A stretch of DNA of 64,000 nt from Anisakis pegreffii (taxonomy: Eukaryota; Nematoda; Chromadorea; Rhabditida; Anisakidae). The notes below the pieces were generated by a model. It made no database searches and was not told the DNA's origin. It saw only the letters and a program-made list of their open reading frames with translations. A program made the position numbers and the translations under genes. Positions 12,004-26,100 of the stretch are shown piece after piece; the stretch's first letter is position 1, and the number at the start of each line of letters is the position of its first letter. The stretch is taken from NCBI GenBank assembly GCA_035041965.1, contig JAPYMA010000752.1, forward strand, positions 1-64,000, given 5' to 3'.

Positions 12004-14156
12004 CTGCAAAGATTTCCAGATGATTAGTCATCGACAGTAATCAAATCATTTTGATGTTCTTATTGACAAATATTCACTTCAGCACAGATTGTTCTGTATG
12101 GTGTTTTCATTGCAAGCAAAAAACGAAATGACTCAGGCGATGAATAAGACGTTCTGTTCGTATAGACTCTGAATGCATAAATTCATTTTGATGTTGTCGT
12201 TGATGAATATGTAACAATATGTAACAGTGAATGAATAAAAGCGTATTGCGCAATTAATAAATAAAGCAGTTCGAATTCAGTTCATCGGCATTATGTTTCA
12301 AACTATCTGATGGTCTTAATGCGAAAGCATTTGTAGCAGTCCGCTGTGGTGTTGATGATGTACTTGCAAAACTCTCATTAATATCTTTGTTCAGCATCAC
12401 TTCTTTATGTGTTTTTTGTAATCAAATTATACAGCGGGTCGTTTTTTATAAATTACTTTCTCAAGCGTTACGGTAAATAATGTTAGCAGTTTGTTATTTT
12501 CGGAAGAGAATTAATGTTCCGAGTGTAAACAAATATTTTTTAGGAAGAATTCCACCGTGAATTACACATCAAATATATCGATATCTGAAAGTTTTCTTCA
12601 ATTCACTAAAAAATCAGCGGAATCAAACGTTATACCGCTCGCTAAACGAGTAAATGAAAAACCAGACTTTAAGTTGCTTTTTCTAGTGAAGCTTCAAAAA
12701 TGCGCTTCCGAAATACTTGAAGTGAGATCAAAAGAACTGTTTTACCTTACCGAATTGGTGAAGAGTCCCTAAGAAGTTCAAGTTAACAACTTTATTCATT
12801 TAGTGCTATGAAAAGTTAGCGAGTTGACTCACAATCAGTTAAAGGCGATACGATTCATTGTCTCTTTGCGTTGAGAATTATGAGCTTTCAGTGAACTTGT
12901 TGTTTTGCGTGGCATTCTTTAAACGACAAATTCTGTGTATTTCAGTTGCCGCCATACTTATGTTGGAATTTTTTCACATTTGCTGGTAGGCAAATGGGGA
13001 TATTTGAACAATGTATATAAAGATTTAAAGATAATGCTTGACGCTTGAACGAGTGTTTCTGTTCGATTCTGCAGTTAATTCAACTCGGAAGAGAATAAAA
13101 TACTTTCAGCATGTTGAATCGTCGGTAGATGAGTTTTGGCACATTGAGTTTTCATTTTCGTTTGATAGATGAAAATTGAATGATTTCATGATTTCATTAG
13201 TGTCTTTGCTGAATGTTCTTCACAAAATATAGCGGCAGATGTTCAGCGAAAATTGAAATGAACTTTTTCTTATGGTTCTCAGCTAATTTGAATTGAGCGT
13301 GTAAGAGTTTAATTGCATTAACGCTTATATATCCATGTTAATGCATTCATAACTGATAATCTTATGAACATTAATAAGCGAAATTCAACGATTTTCCTTA
13401 GATGACTAGAGGTTCAAATATAAATACACTGACATATGCATTCATCCAGCATTTTCGTACTAATAACAATAAGCGCATCATCAGTAACAACAACAAAGTT
13501 TTGCTGTTGATCATCTATCGATTTACAACACTACCTGAACGCATAGCTGTAAAAAATTTTTGTTGCCCACTTCTTTGAGCATTGCTAGGTTTATTTTTAG
13601 TGCTAAACGCTGATTGATTACTCTCGTAATATCGTTCGTTCAACCTGAATCTAACTGTTGCCACTGTCTTTATCTTCATTCTCTGAGAGATTTCAGTTCA
13701 GACATAACGATTCGATTCCATTCATTTTCTTTTGACAATCGCAGACCGGATACATTCAGTGAATTAATCTTCGTCCATTTCCATACGAAATTTTTGAAAT
13801 TCATGATCGCAATGATTCGGATAAAACAACTCCATTAGTGTCACGAATTCTACCAGCAGAAAACGTTTGCTTTGAATGAACAATGGTGCTTCTGAATTGC
13901 GTTATTTGAAACCGTTAAGTTTCGTGCGAACAAATATCTTTAACGAATTTTGATTTTGGTTTTTACATTTCCCGAAGTGAGCATTGCCTTTTTTGTATCG
14001 AATGAACTATATTGAATGGGTGAAAACATCGAATATCAGCGATAAGCGCATAATTTTGTAGTACGTGAAGTTTGCATATACTTGCTAGAAAGCATAAGAT
14101 TATTCATTAATCATAGATTTAGCACATCCTTTGATGTTACTGAAACTGGTCTGTAC

Positions 14157-14306
14157 TTATCTCGTTTGAGAAGCTGCACTCTCAAGATTCTTTGCTGTTT
14201 GGCCACTGTGATTGCTATTAATATGACGTATGATATCATTCCTTCCTTTCCCATCACCTTGGCAATGAAGAGGCGTAAAGCCAACGTGATCATCAAACGT
14301 TCCTTA
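14157..14306 (-). CDS. Possible exon with one ankyrin-repeat-like motif
   Basis: In one minus-strand frame there are about 48 open codons. They contain DDHVGFTPLHCQGDGKGR, then an I-R-H-I segment and NHSGQTAKNLESA. The GFTPLH core and the later GQTA are the consensus turn motifs of ankyrin repeats, spaced about one repeat apart. The frame follows an AAG rather than a strong acceptor and ends in a stop. It is a weak candidate: a decayed or partial ankyrin exon, or chance. Confidence 0.25.
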
Positions 14307-15359
14307 TAGTATAAACACCAGTTGCCGACCAAAATATTGAAAATACGGTGGCAGTGAGGGGTACATCTGTTGAACCATTATGAAGCCTGTGGTACTAAGA
14401 GCAAAAAATAACAGAATTATATTTGAATAGATGATGAGCTATAAGCCAAATTACTGCCCGACTCAAGCTTGGGAACATCAATGGCACTGGTACACTATTC
14501 GCTTTCGAGTGAAACTTTCCCCGAATGAGAAACTCCTATTTAAAAACGAATAGGGAAATTTCGCTAGAATTGAACTTACTATTAATCAAAACTGGTAAGT
14601 TTGAAGCCTATGTCATTTTATTCATTAAGCAGTAAACGATAGGACAGTGAAAAGCGTTCCATTACAGCCGCAAAAATGAATGTAATAATGAATGTGAAAT
14701 ATTATATAGGTGTACAGATATTAAATTCTCATTGTTTATCGCAGTAATGAACACATTCAACGAATCATGACCACTTGTTAAAAACGCATTCCAATCAATA
14801 CGATTATTTTACAGTTGTTCAACGCGACACCCTTCCGACGACAACACCTTTCCATTGTACTACACTTATTGTCGATGAATAATTCGATATTATTTGTTCC
14901 ATCGAAGTGACCACTTTTGATGTCTTTCTGTTGATAAACAAGTAAACAAAATAGTTTCTTCAAACTGATAACAATCATGAAAGTATTGATTGTGGGATGT
15001 TATTAGTTATGGACGGAGGACTATTGCAATGTGATCGTTTCCGTTCGTAGACAGGCTATTTGAATTGTCAAACGTCTTCTATGGCATGTATTTATCGTTA
15101 GCAAAAATAATTCCTCAATAAGAGATCCTAATTAAGTCAAGTTTTGTTCGAAAGTCGTTTCAAGTACATCGACGTTCCACCGATCAAACGAAATGCTACT
15201 TGCTAAAAAAAACCCAAATTAACACATTTTTATATGGTGCGATCATAATTGTTGTTATTGTGAATTCATATCTAAACCGTGACATTACTATACAATGAAA
15301 TATGCCATTAGCGAATGAACAAACGAACAACTAGTCATCTGGAACATGAATATAGTGTT

Positions 15360-17857
15360 TCATTGCATGAACTCAATGAAAACATCCAGTTGTCTTGTTT
15401 GTGATCGCATTGTTTCATAAGCCAATTCGACCCATCTGCTACCTGACAATGACTGTGCCGTGCTCCTTTTCATAATAGTTCCTTGTTTCTTTTCATCTGC
15501 AAAAATGTACTGGCGAATGAATGCTTTTGTTGTGCTCACGTCTGAATATAACAAAACAACTCAAGTCAAACACAACAGATTTGGTACCATCATTGAACCA
15601 CACACAATCGAACATCCGAGAACTCAAAAACTGCTTTATTTCCATGCTAAACTTTGAACAAATCATGAGATCTTGTTAAAAAATAAATCGTTTCTGCATA
15701 CAGATGATGTATGTTTATGTGCGTATGGCGTGCGATTATGATAAACAATGAGCACAACAAGCATGGACAAAGATTCGAACAAGAATATGTGAACGTTAAA
15801 TGCAAACGCATCGTATCGTTATCATTACACTACAATGCAGCATTATTGCGGCATTCTGCTCGATCAGTCGTTTCCTTTCTTCTATTCGTATATTTGAAAT
15901 AAATAAACCAAGCAAACCGGATTCGATTCTTTCCTCTTTGCTCATGAAAGACGAAACGTTGAAACACCTCTGCTTTCAATCTTCAAATTGCTCATTATCA
16001 TCGCGTCGTCGCATTACAATCTTTGACACTCTCTAATTGATGATGTTTTTTTTAAAACTGTTCCATTCTCATATTCGTTGCAGATCATAGTTGTGCACCG
16101 ATTTTCTCTTCGAGTATTCTCTGGATGGCTGAATGCTTCGTGATATCATCAGTTTTAGCCAATTAGTTCACTTCCCTGTCTGATAAACTGAACTCGTAAT
16201 TTTCCACCATAACACTGCGTCAAATCTTGGTGGCAAACGTTCGATACTGTTTCGATAGTCTCACAGATTTGGGCGATTTGCTGACAATGAGTCTGTGGAC
16301 TTAGTTGAGCGATTGAGCCTCCATCAAGAGTTCTATCCACACTTGATGATGTTGCGATAGTCGTGTGCCTCTGAATCGCGATATGTGCACGTTGATGATA
16401 GTGTGCCAGTTTAAATCCTTACAATCATTTTCTCCATCAAACAATATCAATTCTCATAGCAATTTCCTAAGTATCAGCTGTTCGTTTATCACACAGTAAC
16501 ATTCAAAACACTACTGAGTACTCGCATTTGATATATGATCATTTTTCTCGACCCTCATCATCTGAAGGAATGCAACGAACGGTAAAGATTTCAAAAGAAG
16601 TTTATGCCAAGATCGAAGAGAGTCTGTGTGAAAGAGCTGATGTGTTACGACGCAACAACGGCAATTCCAATCTATTTTGTTCTAAATTCGCTTGTTGAAT
16701 ATCACGTTTTGCCGAACCTCTAAATATTTGTAAATTTACCGAATTGATGCGTTTTAACAACGTCTCTGAATACTCATTTGCAGAAAAATTTGCTGAAATT
16801 TTCCTCGAATGTATTTATAATCATTTATCCAAATAATGCGGTGAAGACTATAACGTAAAGTTTACAGTTCCCTTTCTATACGGGCTACACTTTTCGCAAT
16901 TCGGTGAAGAGTATCTGTTGAATCGGAATATCTCAACGACATTTTCGGTTAAAGACCAAAGTTAGTGTGTTACTATGATTGAATCTTATTCTCATGTGTG
17001 TTTCTTATGGTTGTAATATAATGGAAAACGTAAGAAGGTCGTTGAAACCGTTTTTGTATCGCTTTTTCATGGTTCTGTTTCACCCTTTTAGCGTACATAT
17101 TGTTCAGTACACATGCTATATACCTGTCTATTTGATATGATATTATTGGAATATAATGATTGGTAATTGTTTGAAAATATTTCGCCGTCGCACCTTCAGT
17201 CCAATACAAACCAATACGCTGCACGATGAAATGTACACAGCGGAACGAAACATTGATTAAAAGTCACCAATAACATCTTTCGACAGCTTGAAATAATCCC
17301 TTCAATACGACAAAATAATTTTACACAGTTATGATTTACGAACGCTCTCTGTACTGAACATTTCACCTGACCATCGTCTCCAAATGACTTCTGCTCCAGT
17401 TCTTAATTGCTTGAGTTGCCGAATTAATTTCGTGAAAGAAGTGCTGGAATTGATGACTCTGGAGGTTGAAATGAAATGATATCAGTGGGGTAATGCTAAT
17501 CACATCTACGTTGCTCATTTGCGTGTCCTCGTGTTCTGTCAAAAACAGCTTCATTTCTTTGATTTGTCTACAAAAAAGCAAAAAACAATCCAGTTTGAAG
17601 AAAGCATTCATCCTGTCCAACTGTATAGAGTAATTGGTGTACAAATCCAACGCCAGCTATGCTGCAAAGCACCACTATGGATTTCAGATCGTTACGCAAT
17701 GCTTTTCTGAAGGTCATTCTGGCACCTGTATCATGTTTTGGCACCCACGCTGTGCTGTGATCTATGAATATTTTGTTTAAACTACGCAGGTTAAACAGGA
17801 AGCTGAAGTCTTCACCATAACATGTATCAATTTCGACGTGTTCGCCGGAAAAAGTAA
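15360..17857 (-). CDS. Candidate unrecognised gene, 4 exons seen
   Basis: Minus-strand exon-like segments in order: about 17649-17857 (acceptor TTCAG; starts VTFSGEHVEIDTCYGEDF), 17124-17218 (acceptor TGCAG, donor CAG/GTATAT; starts RIGLYWTEGATAKYF), 16172-16370 (acceptor GATTCAG; has CQQIAQICETIETVSNVC and DLTQCYGGKLR) and 15360-15541 (acceptor TATTCAG; ends VFIEFMQ and stop). GC content is visibly higher than in the flanks. The last two join in phase (1 to 1) and read smoothly across the junction. The join between 17124 and 16370 is out of phase, so at least one exon is missing or a boundary is wrong. No start or signal peptide was found. The regularly spaced cysteines suggest a secreted or luminal domain, but I do not recognise the family. 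Confidence 0.4.
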
Positions 17858-18621
17858 CTGAATTATTTCTGCTGCAAAATTTTGGTGCAGAACTCTCTGA
17901 GGTCAGTCATACAAATTAGGGAGCATGGAACGATCGAAATGAATATATTCAGATAATGATTATTATTACAACAATAAAGCAATCAATTTATAGAAATATT
18001 CATGTGCAGATAAATCAGATAGTGATCTATCAAAATCACTGTTGTAATGTGATATGTTTAATGGTTATAATTTATCAGCGAAACATGCTGATGCTCGTCC
18101 TCATATAGAACGATAACGAATGTCAGAGATGTTATAATTGATGAGCTAACCGGTTGAATTCGCATCATTTCGTCGCATCATTTCAATTAGATTAAAACTT
18201 CACCAAAAAAAACCATCTCAACGGATATTACTGACAGTTCTGAAATGGATTAATTACCATAATTGGTTTCAATCAAATCAAATTGTAACGGTGAATGGGA
18301 ACAATGTAATTGTGGACTGTGTAATGTGATGTTTTCCTATCATTCGATAGATACGCATAAAGGATTTTCAGTATTAGTTTATTGGAATCTCCATAGTTCT
18401 ATTTTTTTGAAGTGAAGTTCGACAGTTCTACGGTACTTGCTCATGAATTATTGGAGGCTTTAATGACGGCTATTGGAGGCTCATATTTTACAGATCGTGT
18501 GCAATTAAAGTCTCTTGTTAACTAATTGTAGTGCGAAAAAGAACGGAAATTTTCAAAATGCGATAATTCAATGATATTCGACTGCAGCAAACATCGATCG
18601 ATAGAATCTGAAGGAATTGAG

Positions 18622-18684
18622 TCACATATTCTTTGTGGATGAAAAATCCTTTTCTTGACATATATCTTGAATGCAAACATTTTT
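18622..18684 (+). repeat. 63-bp exact direct repeat, copy 1
   Basis: This stretch, beginning tcacatattctttgtggatg, recurs without any mismatch at 18968-19030, 346 bp further on. The flanking bases differ at both ends. Confidence 0.93.
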
Positions 18685-18967
18685 GATATGATATGGTATA
18701 GTGATTAGAAGTGTGAATTTGAAGGTATACATCTGTGAGGGATATTACTCATCGATAGGTTGCAGGAAGATAGGAAGGTGTAATCGGAATGAATGAATTG
18801 ATGAATTAGTGACGTTTAATGATATTATGATGATGATGCATGCGGCCACTCCCTTCTTATACCGGTTGCACAGTAGCACAGTTCTGTTGTTTTTACCGTC
18901 ACTTATCTTCTTCCTTTACAAATCCATCTCACCACTGCAATCGTCTCTCACTCGTTCTCTTCAAAGT

Positions 18968-19030
18968 TCACATATTCTTTGTGGATGAAAAATCCTTTTC
19001 TTGACATATATCTTGAATGCAAACATTTTT
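18968..19030 (+). repeat. 63-bp exact direct repeat, copy 2
   Basis: Second copy of the 63-bp unit at 18622-18684, identical throughout. The intervening 283 bp shows no similarity to either flank that I can see. Confidence 0.93.
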
Positions 19031-22000
19031 CTCGTGTATTATTCGCGCTGACTGGGAACGATTTCACAATCCAAAAAATTTCTGTTAATAACCTGTACGG
19101 AATCAAAATATGGTAAGAATCATAAATTTTCCCACTGAAAATTTTCGAATCGCTGATTTGCTCATTGCTGATTGATTTCATAACCAGCAGAAGTTTTCAA
19201 GAAGAAAAAAATTCGATGACGAACAATTCCAACTCTCGGCAAATCAACTTTGATGGTTTTCATCAGCAATAAAGGTAACAATGATGAAATAAATCATACG
19301 GTTTTTCCTATGTCACAATTTTGTCGTAACTCAAAGGACTTTTAACATAGGACGATACAAATACAACGTCCAATGGCCCGTAACAATAAGATGGCACACT
19401 GATATTGTCTGAACTGTGCGAGTAACGCGGTATTTGCCATAATATTATCACAAGTTTAAAACTGCTGCGCGAATGAAATATTGCATTCACTTGTCAATCG
19501 TAAACAACAGTTACCATCTTATATGAATTTCACTTCGTAAATGATCATTTCCTCCTTCTGCAATCAGAAGCCGTAATCCAACTGATCGATCGCTGTCTTT
19601 GCTAACCCATTTGTATGTCGCTATTAACTCCGTACGATCCTTTCTCAAATAATTTGTCAGTATTTTTGCTTCATTCTTCAAATTTAACATTCACTGATTA
19701 TTTCTGATACGGTCCGAGTCAAAGTTCCATTAGAGTCGCTTGCACATATGGATTTAGAACAGTAATGATGCAAATTCAGTAAGGAGGTAAGGATGATTAA
19801 ACAGACAAAAGTGGTTCAAATATGAAAAGTACGGAATGTTGATGAGGTTGGTTATATGATGGATTGAATAATCATAAAGCAGAAACGCTGAAGAGCATTC
19901 ATTGGCTGGCTGGCTAAATAATGTTGGTTGAAGTATTATACTGTTGGAGAGAGTTGAGCTATAATAGTAATAATAATAATAAGAATACAACGAATACAAA
20001 TATTTGTTATTTGGTTTTGTTGATTGAAGAACGTTGAAGTGAACGAATGAGAAGCGCAAAGAGCAGAGACAAGCAAGATTCATTTCTTTTCTTCAGCATT
20101 TAACGTGCATCTTAATTCTCTTTCATTACGTTCATTTCTGTGATTCGTTGCAATGCACTTATGCGTACAATCAAACAAGCATTTTTTGACAACCATTTAT
20201 TCAGCTATCTTCTCATCATTGATGTTTGCAAACAAATCCTCTCACCTCACATATCTGCTGAATGTGGTGCATCTGTACAGCATCAATCCAAGAAACAATC
20301 TTGTGTACGTCTTTATACAGTTAATCATCCTGTTATTTTTCTGCTTTGCTTTCAATATACAGCAAAATAGTCAGCGTTCTCGTAAACATGTCATTATTTT
20401 CCATCTCACTTTCGAATTTCTTCATACTTCATCGGTCATTTCGAAGAGTTTTGGTCGTTCGAATTGCGTTCAAAAAAAAAAGAACAATTAAAGTAATAAT
20501 GCACACGCACAAACTAATGCGCATATCACCACTCGTTCAATTGGAACTTCTAATTCAGGTTGTCATTTTTTGTTGTTAATTGCAATACTGATCAATGACT
20601 AATCAATCAATGAAGCATTCATTCACTCACTTTTATCGATTCGAAGTTGTCAAAAATAATTCTAAAACGCCCTTTCGAAAGTTTGTTTATTCAAGAACCG
20701 GCCATCGGGCCATCCAGCCTCTGTGCTTCAGCAGCAACAAGAGAGCACCGATTAATGTTCAATGTGGAACATTAATGTAAACGATTAACCAATTTCGAAA
20801 TTGTACAATAGGTAAATGTAAATTTGCGTACATGTAAACACCTTAATGTTGTTTTGTGTTTTCGTGTGTCATTCTGATAAAAATAAGAACGCTACTCTGT
20901 CTGTGTCATTTGAGTGCATTTTTTTCGAGAACGAAAGAATTGAATCATATTTTATTGAATTAAAAATATTCCAAATGGCGCAACTTGATTGAACGTTTTG
21001 CTGCTATTCGCAATTGTATTTATATTCCAAGTGAACAAATGTAATGCCGTATGTTTGGTATGACTGCAAACGATTCATACTAATTGAAGACTAACATTTC
21101 CATGTATTGGTTGCCTCTAAGTGAAAAATCGCAAACGTTATATTCCGCAGCAAACGATTTATTTTTCATATCTTATCGTTAGAGTCGCAATTCTCTGTCT
21201 ACAAAACCGGGTCTCGCCTCTGTACGAGTACTTTTCACACTAATTTCCTCGAGAAGAAAATCACCTTCTTGGAATAAAACGAACACATTTGTTTTTATGG
21301 AATCGTTCTTCTTCAAAGCGTTACTGCTCTAGTCTTTAATTGACTGCTCAATATCATCGAACCAATGAAATTTGCAATTGAATAACACGACGAATTGCTT
21401 TCTGCATAACGGTCTCTGATATGAACTTCCATTGCGTACAATCGTTCACACCAAGCAGAAAAAACCTTTGAAAAAAATCGCACATGGAAAGGCGCCTGAA
21501 TGCACCGCAACTATGGCGCCAGCTGTTATCTGGTACATTTGATTGTAAGCACCAAAACTATTCTTTCATTGATGAGAACTATTACTTTCATGCGTTCATT
21601 TAGTCATTTTTATGTATTTATTCAGTTGAATAGTCATGAAAATGGATCACTCAAAAATGTCATATTCCATATTTCATATTCTAATAAAGTCGGTCTGTGT
21701 CAACTCGACTGTACACAACCTCTTCGTTGACCTCTTCGAGTTCATGTAAGTTATGTGGGAAATGAGTGGAAAACCTCATCATTGTGTTCTCACTAAACCA
21801 GCAATTAATCGTGAAGAAATGTGAATTTGGTAACGAATAGTGAATCTGAGGTGTATCTTATTCAGAAGGGAAGGCAGCTTTCAAAATAAAAATTTCGTTA
21901 GTTGATCAGAAACATTTCTTGATGAATTGTGGCTGAGTTTTAGTGCTGATCAATTGAATGTTTGTAAGTAGTTGTGCGATTGCGGATTGTAATAATCGTA

Positions 22001-23033
22001 ATGGGAATCGCAGAATCACCGTTTGTAAGGTTTTATCAAGTTCATATCGAGGTCATTGAATAGCTCGCATACTCATTACGTCTCATTTATTAAAGGACAT
22101 CTTATTTTGGTGATTTGCCCATCTGATTAGAACATCACCACGAATATGAAACACTATCATTTCTATTATTCATTTAGTTACTACCATTCCTATATCCACA
22201 ATGACCATCTCTTATGTTTCGTTTTGTCCATCTTTCGGTAAATACAACTCACCACTTCATTAACTCAAGTTTACTAATTGATCTGACTAATTAACTTAAG
22301 TTTACTGATTGATCAGATAAATTAAAGAACAAATTCAGCAAAATCATTTGTCCATCTGTTGTTTGTGTGCATTTGGCACAGGATTGTCAAATGTTTTGTA
22401 AAATTCGTGCAAGTAGAAATGCATTTGTCTTCGCATAGAATCGTTCCGATGCTTTTAACGGACGTTTTCCGAGTGTTTTTTGCAACAGTCTCTTGGAGTT
22501 GCCGTTAATGTCGCCTCTTATGGTGTATATCGTTACTGATAAGTTACCTCTCCATTTCATTAAATCAAATGCGCGGTAACAACTTCTTAAACGTCGCTTG
22601 AGAAATATCAATTGCAAAGAATATAAATTTGCTGATCTATTCGAATTTCTCAGAGCTGCTTTATCGAATCTTAAAAACGTTGTTCATACCTAGAATTAGT
22701 CAAGTTCGTTCGGAGTTAACTTCGATCGTGAACAATTCCTCATCAACTTCGTATCAGAATGAGCACTCCTGCCTGATCAAACAATTTTTGGTGAAAGAAG
22801 TTTGCGGAGTGCTGAAAGTTTCTGGTTGAATGAATGATGTGATGGAAAAGACAAACTACTTACTGATGCTGATGATAAAAGCTAACTGTAGAACGGTCGA
22901 TGCGGCATTAAAATCGATTCGAACTGAATGTGATAGATACGTTTTCATTTCGATTTGATAACGCTTCATTTTTGAATATCATTTTAGTACTCATGGAGAA
23001 CGCAAACATTGCGTGTGTCGTCATTTTCATAGT

Positions 23034-23110
23034 GCTATTTATTATTATTATCAATATTTTTATTATTGTTATTATTATTGCTATTATTATTACTACTGCT
23101 ATTATCAATG
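23034..23110. repeat. ATT-rich microsatellite
   Basis: Imperfect (ATT)n/(TTA)n run with interspersed GTT and GCT units. It creates long low-complexity Ile- or Tyr-rich frames on both strands that are not genes. Confidence 0.85.
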
Positions 23111-26100
23111 TTGTACTGATCGATTTTATCGATACCATCATTGCTGTTATTATCCTTACTGGTACGTAATAATCCTCATCGTCAGTTCACATGGTGTTTT
23201 TATTATGAGTACAATAATTCACTTTTTAGTTACTTGCATGCATATTATTATTCAACGGTGTAACAATTATCGTTCCAGTCTTGTATCGTCATTACATTAT
23301 ATGATTATTGTATGATCAGTAAGTAAGCGACACTTTAAGCATTTCATATTTTCAGAAAGCGATTCGTTCGTTTGTGACTATAGCACCAAGAATGCATTAT
23401 TTTTCGACATCGCAACGTGCGTTTCCAACAAAATTTCCAATGTGCTTTCATTCGAAACACTAATTTCATTCTGATTCTTTCAAAATATTCACTGATTGTA
23501 GTCTAAATAAAAACATTCCAAGTGGTTCTCTTCTAATAGAATTCGAATAATACCATTTCAATAACAGTGCCATTCTCGTATATATTTTGAATTCATTCAC
23601 CACTCAAAATGCCTTCTCACTTTTGATAAAAATACGTACGTAGGATAGTAATAGTGATCTGCTGTGATCAGTGTTGATCTCTCGTTCTAATATTTGTTTG
23701 ATAGATGTGGCGGTACGTTTGTTCGTTATTCTGACATATCCTAATCAAGCGTGCTCATCTTAAGATAAGATTGTGGTTATGTCTCAACATTGTAAAACTA
23801 TTTATTACTTTCTAAGTTTTGCTTGATGTATCAGTCTCGAACACATTTTTGAAATTTTTGTTGTTTGATTAATTTGTTCGAAACATTTCTCATCGAATGG
23901 TGACAGTTATAGCAATTGCACTTTCCTGATCTTTAATTCAGACAGTACAAAGTCGGGTGTTACTCAACTCCATTTCTCGACGTCTTGTTACCAATAATTT
24001 ATCGTTATCATTATTCGTATGAATCATAAGCTTATACCGGTTTCGTTATTTTTCAGTTAAATCAAGTTATTTATTTGTTTTCGAAAGCATACATTCCTTC
24101 ATTCTTCCCATTGCTAAGTTCTCATCTGCACTCACCGAAACCACCCACAATTTTGGCACTTACTTTTAATACTTTGATTAAAGCACTTCACATAGATGAG
24201 GTCTGTGGTGCAAACTCAAGTTTTTAGGCAAAGTGAGTTGATTCTTTAAATCGAGTATTTAATTATTGATCATTACGACATATTTCTTAGCAATCTGAAA
24301 TGTTGCGGTTCGAATGAATAACACCAACAATTGTGATATATTAAATGGTGAATGGCATGAGAAGGGGAACAGTAATTTGGAGTAATTGTATTGTTTGTGT
24401 AAAATAAAATTAACTTGTTTATTATGTAACTGCATACAATGCAATAAATTACCAGCAAATTGTGAAAATTTATTGTCGCATCAATCGCTTTATCGTTTCC
24501 CTTACACTCATTCATTCCGATGCCAATCCCACCAGTTTTCGCAGATATTTAATGGTTTCGAATATGTTTTCTTTTAATTTCACTCTGATTATTGTTTTGG
24601 CTAATCCACAAGTTATCATTTAAGTACGCTCTCTCCTCGCTCTATTCGATCGCATTTTTTCAATGAATCTCCTCCTCCTATCAAATCCACCTCAGTTCTC
24701 GACAATACACTTCTTCATTCACTGATTTGAGTCATCTATCAGTTCATTATCAGTTCGTAAAGAATATAAACCGTGTTCGCAAATACCAAAAACAACTAAT
24801 AAAGTACTATTAAAAATACCGTTTCGACTGGAAAACCTAGTGAACCTGGTGAACTTAAACTGTTCAGAGCGATTACATAGGCAATCGACGATATTTTCAA
24901 ATGTCTGGCTGTCTCAACTCTTAACCGGCTATGCCGCCGGCGTATGTACTGGACGAGTGCATTTGCAAAAACCATTCAATGTTTTGCTGATTGCATGAGA
25001 CACTTCCGGCGCATTTGACCGATGAGCAGAGAGCAAATCGCCTGTTGGTGATGTCAGTTACTTATAGACTAAATGCCATGTCTAGTCGCAGCCAAATGAT
25101 TTTCGTTAGGTTGCAAATGGTTTTCTTTACGCAGGAATCGAACTTGGAAACGATTGAATGCAAAGACCTAAAAGCAGCAAAGTTCCATGCAAAATTGCAA
25201 AGGAATGATACATTTAATGCAAAACAGTATATTGATGAAAGTTTGTTGGTGATGCGCATGAAAAAGTATTAAATTGGGTATATGATGAACTGATGCGCAA
25301 ATGCGTTCTGACATTCGCCGAAAATGATACTGAAGTGAAAGATTCGCAAAAATATAATTTATATGATCACGAATGCAAAACAATTATATCGGATCATCAC
25401 AGCCTACAACAACACTTTCGACGATATTACTTGCGCTCGTTATCCATCCCTATCTTCAGCCAAACGGTTCCATCCTAATATTTCACAGTTTTACATTGTT
25501 CTCGTTCTGCCTTATTCTTAGCATTCGTCTTCATTACTGAGCGAATCCTTCCTCACTCATAGAACATGTTTACATTTTGAAAACATGCTATTATTCTGTA
25601 CTACATTGGAATTTTCGTATTGCCAGACAACATTATATTAAGTGATGCTCATCAGTGGCCAAATGCTGTGTTATCTGTAATGTCCGTTTCTTGAGGATCA
25701 TATAAAAGATCATGAATCTAATTCAATTACATTCAGTCTATCTGCGTTTTGCTGAATTCAGTTACTCATTGATCAGAAGCAATCCGTAACAACTGCGTTG
25801 TCACTCCACTATCATTCATTCTGAAATGCTTCACAGAAGTTGTTAATGAATTTGAGATCATGTTTTGTGAACGTTAAGCATCAAGAGATTCGACTATTCA
25901 AATTCCTTCTCATTCATAAACTCCTCTTCGAACAAACTTATCGAGAAATAAATTTTCTCAAAACTATTCATGCAGTACAAGTCAATGACCTTCAGAGTTC
26001 CACCCAATCATCACTGTCATCTTTCCCACAGTTCTTGGTTATTCATCCGTGTTCATTGGAATGTTTCGAGAGTTGTTGATTTTAACAACCTTCTTCCTCA

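Larger units (their letters stand above)
9823..15359. other. Gene-poor interval with weak exon candidates
   Basis: No confident gene is visible. It contains the candidate minus-strand exons described separately (near 14.1-14.3 kb and 11.8-12.0 kb). Another open minus-strand stretch, about 14778-14913, follows a good acceptor but I could not place it in a model. An ATCC-type microsatellite lies near 11.64 kb. The plus-strand frame at 12557-12772 has no recognisable similarity. Confidence 0.5.

Noticed and set aside
19754..20083. Minus-strand 109-aa frame with a poly-Tyr run
   Set aside because: Created by a TAA-type microsatellite near 19.96-19.99 kb; no splice or family support.
20140..20579. 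Three overlapping plus-strand frames of 76-112 aa
   Set aside because: AT-rich, mutually overlapping, low-complexity composition, no similarity; typical of random open sequence.
22908..23315. Ile- and Tyr-rich frames on both strands
   Set aside because: All derive from the ATT microsatellite.
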